Assembly: GCA_945885475.1 (NCBI GenBank)
Contig: CAMCYR010000006.1
Location: 40,455 to 104,454, forward strand
Source of the DNA: Chitinophaga pinensis
GTDB taxonomy: Bacteria; Bacteroidota; Bacteroidia; 2-12-FULL-35-15
Reading direction: 5' to 3'
DNA: 64,000 bases
This document shows, in pieces, positions 60,683 to 64,000 of the stretch; positions within the stretch are counted from its first letter, which is position 1; the number at the start of each line of letters is the position of its first letter. Both the position numbers and the translations under genes were made by a program. The notes under the pieces are model-generated. The model was not told the origin of the DNA, did no database searches, and saw nothing but the letters and a program-made list of their open reading frames with translations.

Positions 60683-62890
60683 TTAATTTCCGAATTCGCT
60701 CATGAAACGGATACGCATTAGCCGGATCTCTTCTTCGCTGTATTCGTCTTCTCCCAGCTCTTTCAATGCATCTGTGATGGAATCAGAATTTGATTCTTTG
60801 AAATATTCCATCGCTTCTTCTTGTTTGTCTTCATCCAGAATATCATTAATGTAATAGTTGATATTAACTTTTGTTCCGGAGTGCACAATGCTTTCTATTT
60901 CAATGATGAGGTCGGCTAAGCTCAGACCTTTTGCTTTCGCTACATCTTCTAATGGCAATTTTCTATCAATATTTTGAATGATATAAACCTTTAATCCTGA
61001 TTTATTTACGATAGACTTAACAACCATATCTAGTGGACGCTCAATCTCATTCTCATCAACGTATTTAGAAATTAAATCGAGGAATGGTTTACCAAATTTT
61101 TGTGCCTTCCCTTGTCCTACACCAGTAATATTCACCAGCTCATCCATTTTTATTGGATATTGAATTGCCATCTCTTCTAAAGAAACTTCTGCAAAAATCA
61201 CATAAGGAGGTAATTTTAATTTGTGTGCGGTTTGTTTCAATAGATCCTTTAATGCAGAAAATAAAATTTCATCAGCTCCGGAACCGCCTTTACCGCCACC
61301 ACCGGAAGGCCCGTCTTCATCATCACTTTCAGTTCCTTCGTAGTCATGATCTTTAGTTACCATCATGCTGAATGGTTTATCTAAAAATGCAGCTCCTTCT
61401 TTGGTTACTTTGAGTAAACCATAGTTTTCTACATCTTTAGAAAGTAGTCCGGATACAAATGCCTGTCTGAAAATGGCATTCCAATATTTTTCATTCTTAG
61501 TATCTTCAGCACCTTTGCCGAAGCATTCTAATTCGTTGTGTTTGTATGATTTTACAGTTGAAGTAATAATGCCTAATAAGACATTGATCACATCTTTTGT
61601 TTTAAACTTTTCTTTCACATCTGTAACAGCTTCAATTGCCAGGGCAATATCATCCATTCCATCAAATTTTTGTTTCGGATTGCGACAGTTGTCGCACATG
61701 CCGCCACATCCCGATTCATCAAACTCTTCTCCGAAATAGTGCAAAAGAAATTTTCTTCGGCAGCTGGATGTTTCAGCGTAGGAAACTGTTTCGGTCAATA
61801 ATTGTTTGCCGATCTCTTGTTCAGCAACCGGTTTGCCTTTCATGAATTTTTCCAGCTTCACAATATCATCATGGCTGTAAAAGGTAACGCAATTTCCTTC
61901 ACCACCATCACGTCCGCCACGTCCTGTTTCCTGGTAATAACCTTCAAGTGATTTAGGAATATCGTGATGGATCACAAAGCGAACATCTGGTTTGTCGATC
62001 CCCATACCAAAAGCTATCGTTGCAACAATAACATCAATGTCTTCCATAAGAAATGCATCTTGGGTCTTTGCACGTTCTTTTGCTTCTAATCCGGCATGAT
62101 AAGGCAAAGCTTTGATACCATTAACTTGTAATGTTTCTGCAAGCTCTTCCACTTTTTTCCGGCTTAAGCAGTATATAATTCCGGATTTACCTTGCTGGCT
62201 TTTTACATATTTTATGATCTCTTTAATTACGTTTTGTTTCGGTCGTACTTCGTAATATAAATTAGATCTGTTGAAGGATGATTTAAAAAGATTGGCACTG
62301 CTCATGCCTAAGTTTTTTTGAATATCCTGCTGTACTTTAGGTGTTGCGGTTGCCGTTAATGCAATAATAGGTACTTTACCGATCTGCTCAATGATTGGTC
62401 GCAATCTTCTGTATTCAGGGCGGAAGTCATGTCCCCATTCGGAAATACAATGCGCCTCATCAATAGCAAAAAAGGAAATTTTTATTTCGTTGAAAAATGC
62501 GATGTTATCTTCTTTTGTTAAACTTTCGGGTGCAACATAAAGAAGTTTGGTTTTGCCATCCGTTATATCTTTTTTTACTTTCGTGATTTCAGCTTTTGTA
62601 AGGGAAGAATTTAAAAAGTGTGCTATCCCTTCTTCATTACCAAAGTTTCGTAGTGCATCTACCTGATTTTTCATCAATGCGATAAGAGGAGAGATCACAA
62701 TTGCCGTTCCTTCACTCACTAATGCTGGTAATTGGTAGCACAATGACTTCCCTCCACCTGTTGGCATAATTACAAACGTATCTTTCCCTTCTAACAGGCT
62801 TGCTATTATCGGTTCTTGTGGTCCTTTGAATTGTTTGAATCCGAAATATTTTTGTAAGTATTCAAGAAGGGATGTTTCTACATCGAGCAT
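60683..62890 (-). CDS. recQ: ATP-dependent DNA helicase RecQ
   Basis: 735 residues. Walker A in [20 protein letters not shown] in [20 protein letters not shown], motif VI as [12 protein letters not shown], the zinc-binding cysteines in [16 protein letters not shown] and GCGGMCDNC, a winged-helix (RQC) region, and a C-terminal HRDC domain (about 520-600). A Gly/acid-rich linker ([11 protein letters not shown]) and an extra C-terminal part (about 600-735) are as in Bacteroidota RecQ. The ATG at 62888-62890 has AGGA 7 nt upstream and is preferred over a TTG two codons earlier. Confidence 0.95.
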   Translation of the reverse strand: MLDVETSLLEYLQKYFGFKQFKGPQEPIIASLLEGKDTFVIMPTGGGKSLCYQLPALVSEGTAIVISPLIALMKNQVDALRNFGNEEGIAHFLNSSLTKAEITKVKKDITDGKTKLLYVAPESLTKEDNIAFFNEIKISFFAIDEAHCISEWGHDFRPEYRRLRPIIEQIGKVPIIALTATATPKVQQDIQKNLGMSSANLFKSSFNRSNLYYEVRPKQNVIKEIIKYVKSQQGKSGIIYCLSRKKVEELAETLQVNGIKALPYHAGLEAKERAKTQDAFLMEDIDVIVATIAFGMGIDKPDVRFVIHHDIPKSLEGYYQETGRGGRDGGEGNCVTFYSHDDIVKLEKFMKGKPVAEQEIGKQLLTETVSYAETSSCRRKFLLHYFGEEFDESGCGGMCDNCRNPKQKFDGMDDIALAIEAVTDVKEKFKTKDVINVLLGIITSTVKSYKHNELECFGKGAEDTKNEKYWNAIFRQAFVSGLLSKDVENYGLLKVTKEGAAFLDKPFSMMVTKDHDYEGTESDDEDGPSGGGGKGGSGADEILFSALKDLLKQTAHKLKLPPYVIFAEVSLEEMAIQYPIKMDELVNITGVGQGKAQKFGKPFLDLISKYVDENEIERPLDMVVKSIVNKSGLKVYIIQNIDRKLPLEDVAKAKGLSLADLIIEIESIVHSGTKVNINYYINDILDEDKQEEAMEYFKESNSDSITDALKELGEDEYSEEEIRLMRIRFMSEFGN

Positions 62891-63071
62891 TTTCAATTCC
62901 TGTTTTTTAATTAATGATTATGTTATAGATTATCTGAAAAATGAACTATTTTTATACCTTTATAATCAGTATTTAAGAAATAGCTGTTTTTGAATTATCT
63001 AATGTAAATATATAATAAAAAATTGTTGCAACGACAAATAATGCTCTACTTTATTTTAAATTTCCTACGAA

Positions 63072-64000
63072 GTGAATAAATCTATCGATAAAATAATTGA
63101 ACTTGCTAAAACTACCTTAAATATTGAGGCGGACTCGGTTCGGAATTTGCAAAATTTCATTAATGACGACTTTGTAAACAGCGTAAAGTTGATCTATGGA
63201 TCAAAAGGAAGAGTTGTTGTTACAGGGATAGGTAAGAGCGCTATTATTGCTCAAAAGATTGTTGCAACTATGAATTCTACAGGTACGCCAGCAATTTTCA
63301 TGCATGCTGCCGATGCCATACATGGCGATCTGGGAACGATACAACAGGAGGACGTGGTGATCTGTATTTCGAAAAGTGGAAATACTCCAGAAATTAAAGT
63401 TTTGGTGCCCCTTTTAAAAACAGGTGGTAATAAATTGATTGCCCTGGTTGGTAATGTTGATTCCTATTTAGCGAAAGAGGCTGATTACGTTTTAAATTCA
63501 ACTGTCGAAAAAGAAGCGTGTCCGAATAATTTGGCTCCTACCTCAAGTACTACAGCTCAATTGGCAATGGGTGATGCCTTGGCTGTTTGTTTACTGGACT
63601 GTAAAGATTTTACAAGCAGCGATTTTGCAAAATACCATCCAGGTGGAGCACTTGGTAAAAAATTATATTTAAAAGTGGGTGATGTCGCTTCACAAAATCA
63701 AAAGCCATCGATAAAATCGGATGATTCAATAAAGGCAGTAATAATCGAAATTTCATCCAAGAGGCTCGGTGCTACTGCTGTGGTTGACGATGGGGAACTC
63801 GTTGGTGTGATTACCGATGGTGATGTTCGCAGAATGTTGGAGAAAACGGATAACATAAGCAACCTGAAAGCGTCTGACATTATGAATAGAACACCCAAAA
63901 ATATTGAAGCGGATGAGTTAGCTGTGAGCGCAATGCAATTGTTAGAGCAATATAATATATCGCAGCTGATCGTTACTGAAAATGGTAAATATCATGGATT
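63072..64000 (+). CDS. kdsD: D-arabinose 5-phosphate isomerase (KpsF/GutQ family), runs off right edge
   Basis: 309 complete codons from GTG 63072 to the window edge, about 95 percent of a typical 320-residue protein. SIS domain (about 30-180, VTGIGKSAIIAQKIVATMNS; SKSGNTPEIKVLV; TSSTTAQLAMGDALAV with the HPGGALGKKL block) and two CBS domains (about 205-309). Makes arabinose-5-phosphate for KDO of lipopolysaccharide. Divergent from recQ; ATG/GTG choice is supported by the absence of another start. Confidence 0.93.
   Translation, partial: MNKSIDKIIELAKTTLNIEADSVRNLQNFINDDFVNSVKLIYGSKGRVVVTGIGKSAIIAQKIVATMNSTGTPAIFMHAADAIHGDLGTIQQEDVVICISKSGNTPEIKVLVPLLKTGGNKLIALVGNVDSYLAKEADYVLNSTVEKEACPNNLAPTSSTTAQLAMGDALAVCLLDCKDFTSSDFAKYHPGGALGKKLYLKVGDVASQNQKPSIKSDDSIKAVIIEISSKRLGATAVVDDGELVGVITDGDVRRMLEKTDNISNLKASDIMNRTPKNIEADELAVSAMQLLEQYNISQLIVTENGKYHG

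Noticed and set aside
1..64000. tRNA, rRNA, riboswitch, phage or integrase genes
   Set aside because: I examined the larger gaps by eye and saw none; small structured RNAs without hairpin motifs cannot be excluded.

Overview
This 64 kb window is a chromosomal segment of a Bacteroidota bacterium (gliding/T9SS-bearing, class Bacteroidia in the broad sense; genus not determinable from the sequence alone). The reasons are: three secreted proteins with C-terminal type IX secretion sorting domains, gldE-gldD, an OMP_b-brl_3-type TonB-dependent receptor, a DUF4286 gene beside rsmA, a TAnnTTTG -7 box in front of many genes, few Shine-Dalgarno sequences, and AT-rich DNA. There is no rRNA, tRNA, prophage, plasmid or CRISPR locus in view. 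Most genes are housekeeping.

Layout: 1-5.7 kb, minus strand: 5' part of a 2-hydroxyacid dehydrogenase, a RAYT (REP-associated tyrosine transposase) bracketed by two palindromes, mgtE, rsmA, DUF4286 and a TPR protein. 5.7-8.8 kb: small hypothetical gene, kmo and kynU (kynurenine pathway). 8.8-10.0 kb: the most unusual region. A GxxExxY gene (PD-(D/E)XK nuclease-like) sits between two tandem-repeat arrays. Each array repeats the start codon and first codons of its neighbouring gene (kynU on the left, the GxxExxY gene itself on the right), and both carry the same short core in mirror orientation. 10.0-16 kb: hemL, a UbiA-like membrane protein, gcvP. 16-19.6 kb: three tandem T9SS cargo genes, each with its own terminator. 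19.6-27.9 kb: MlaFE-type ABC transporter, small lipoprotein, feoAB, SprT-like protein, aminotransferase, mannose-1-phosphate guanylyltransferase, exported protein. 28-39.6 kb: fumC, TonB receptor, arsC, prfB with a programmed +1 frameshift, recX, RNase G, a 29-residue AURKAIP1/COX24-type ribosomal protein gene, TPR protein, HU, mutY. 39.9-47.9 kb: ssb, gldE-gldD, ctaA, two beta-barrel proteins, a receptor-plug-only protein, a sigma factor with a TPR-fused anti-sigma candidate, and a decayed heavy-metal-binding (HMA) gene. 48-64 kb: EamA transporter, rplU-rpmA, serS, DUF1653, MBL hydrolase, a 1108-residue TolB-like outer-membrane protein, a half-size TauE/SafE protein, an M20 amidohydrolase, a frameshifted lipoprotein pseudogene, a Cys/Met PLP lyase divergent from an Lrp regulator, recQ, and the beginning of kdsD.

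How things fit together: intergenic space holds several families of dispersed inverted repeats. Two short genes, the RAYT and the GxxExxY gene, are each enclosed by a mirror-image pair of such repeats. RAYTs are known to act on their REP palindromes; the parallel arrangement makes the GxxExxY gene plus its 'CTCTGCG(T/C)CTCTGCGAGAAA' core the best candidate here for an undescribed repeat-nuclease system. Three decayed loci (47643-47885, 57765-58401 and, weakly, 60338-60472) show ongoing gene loss.
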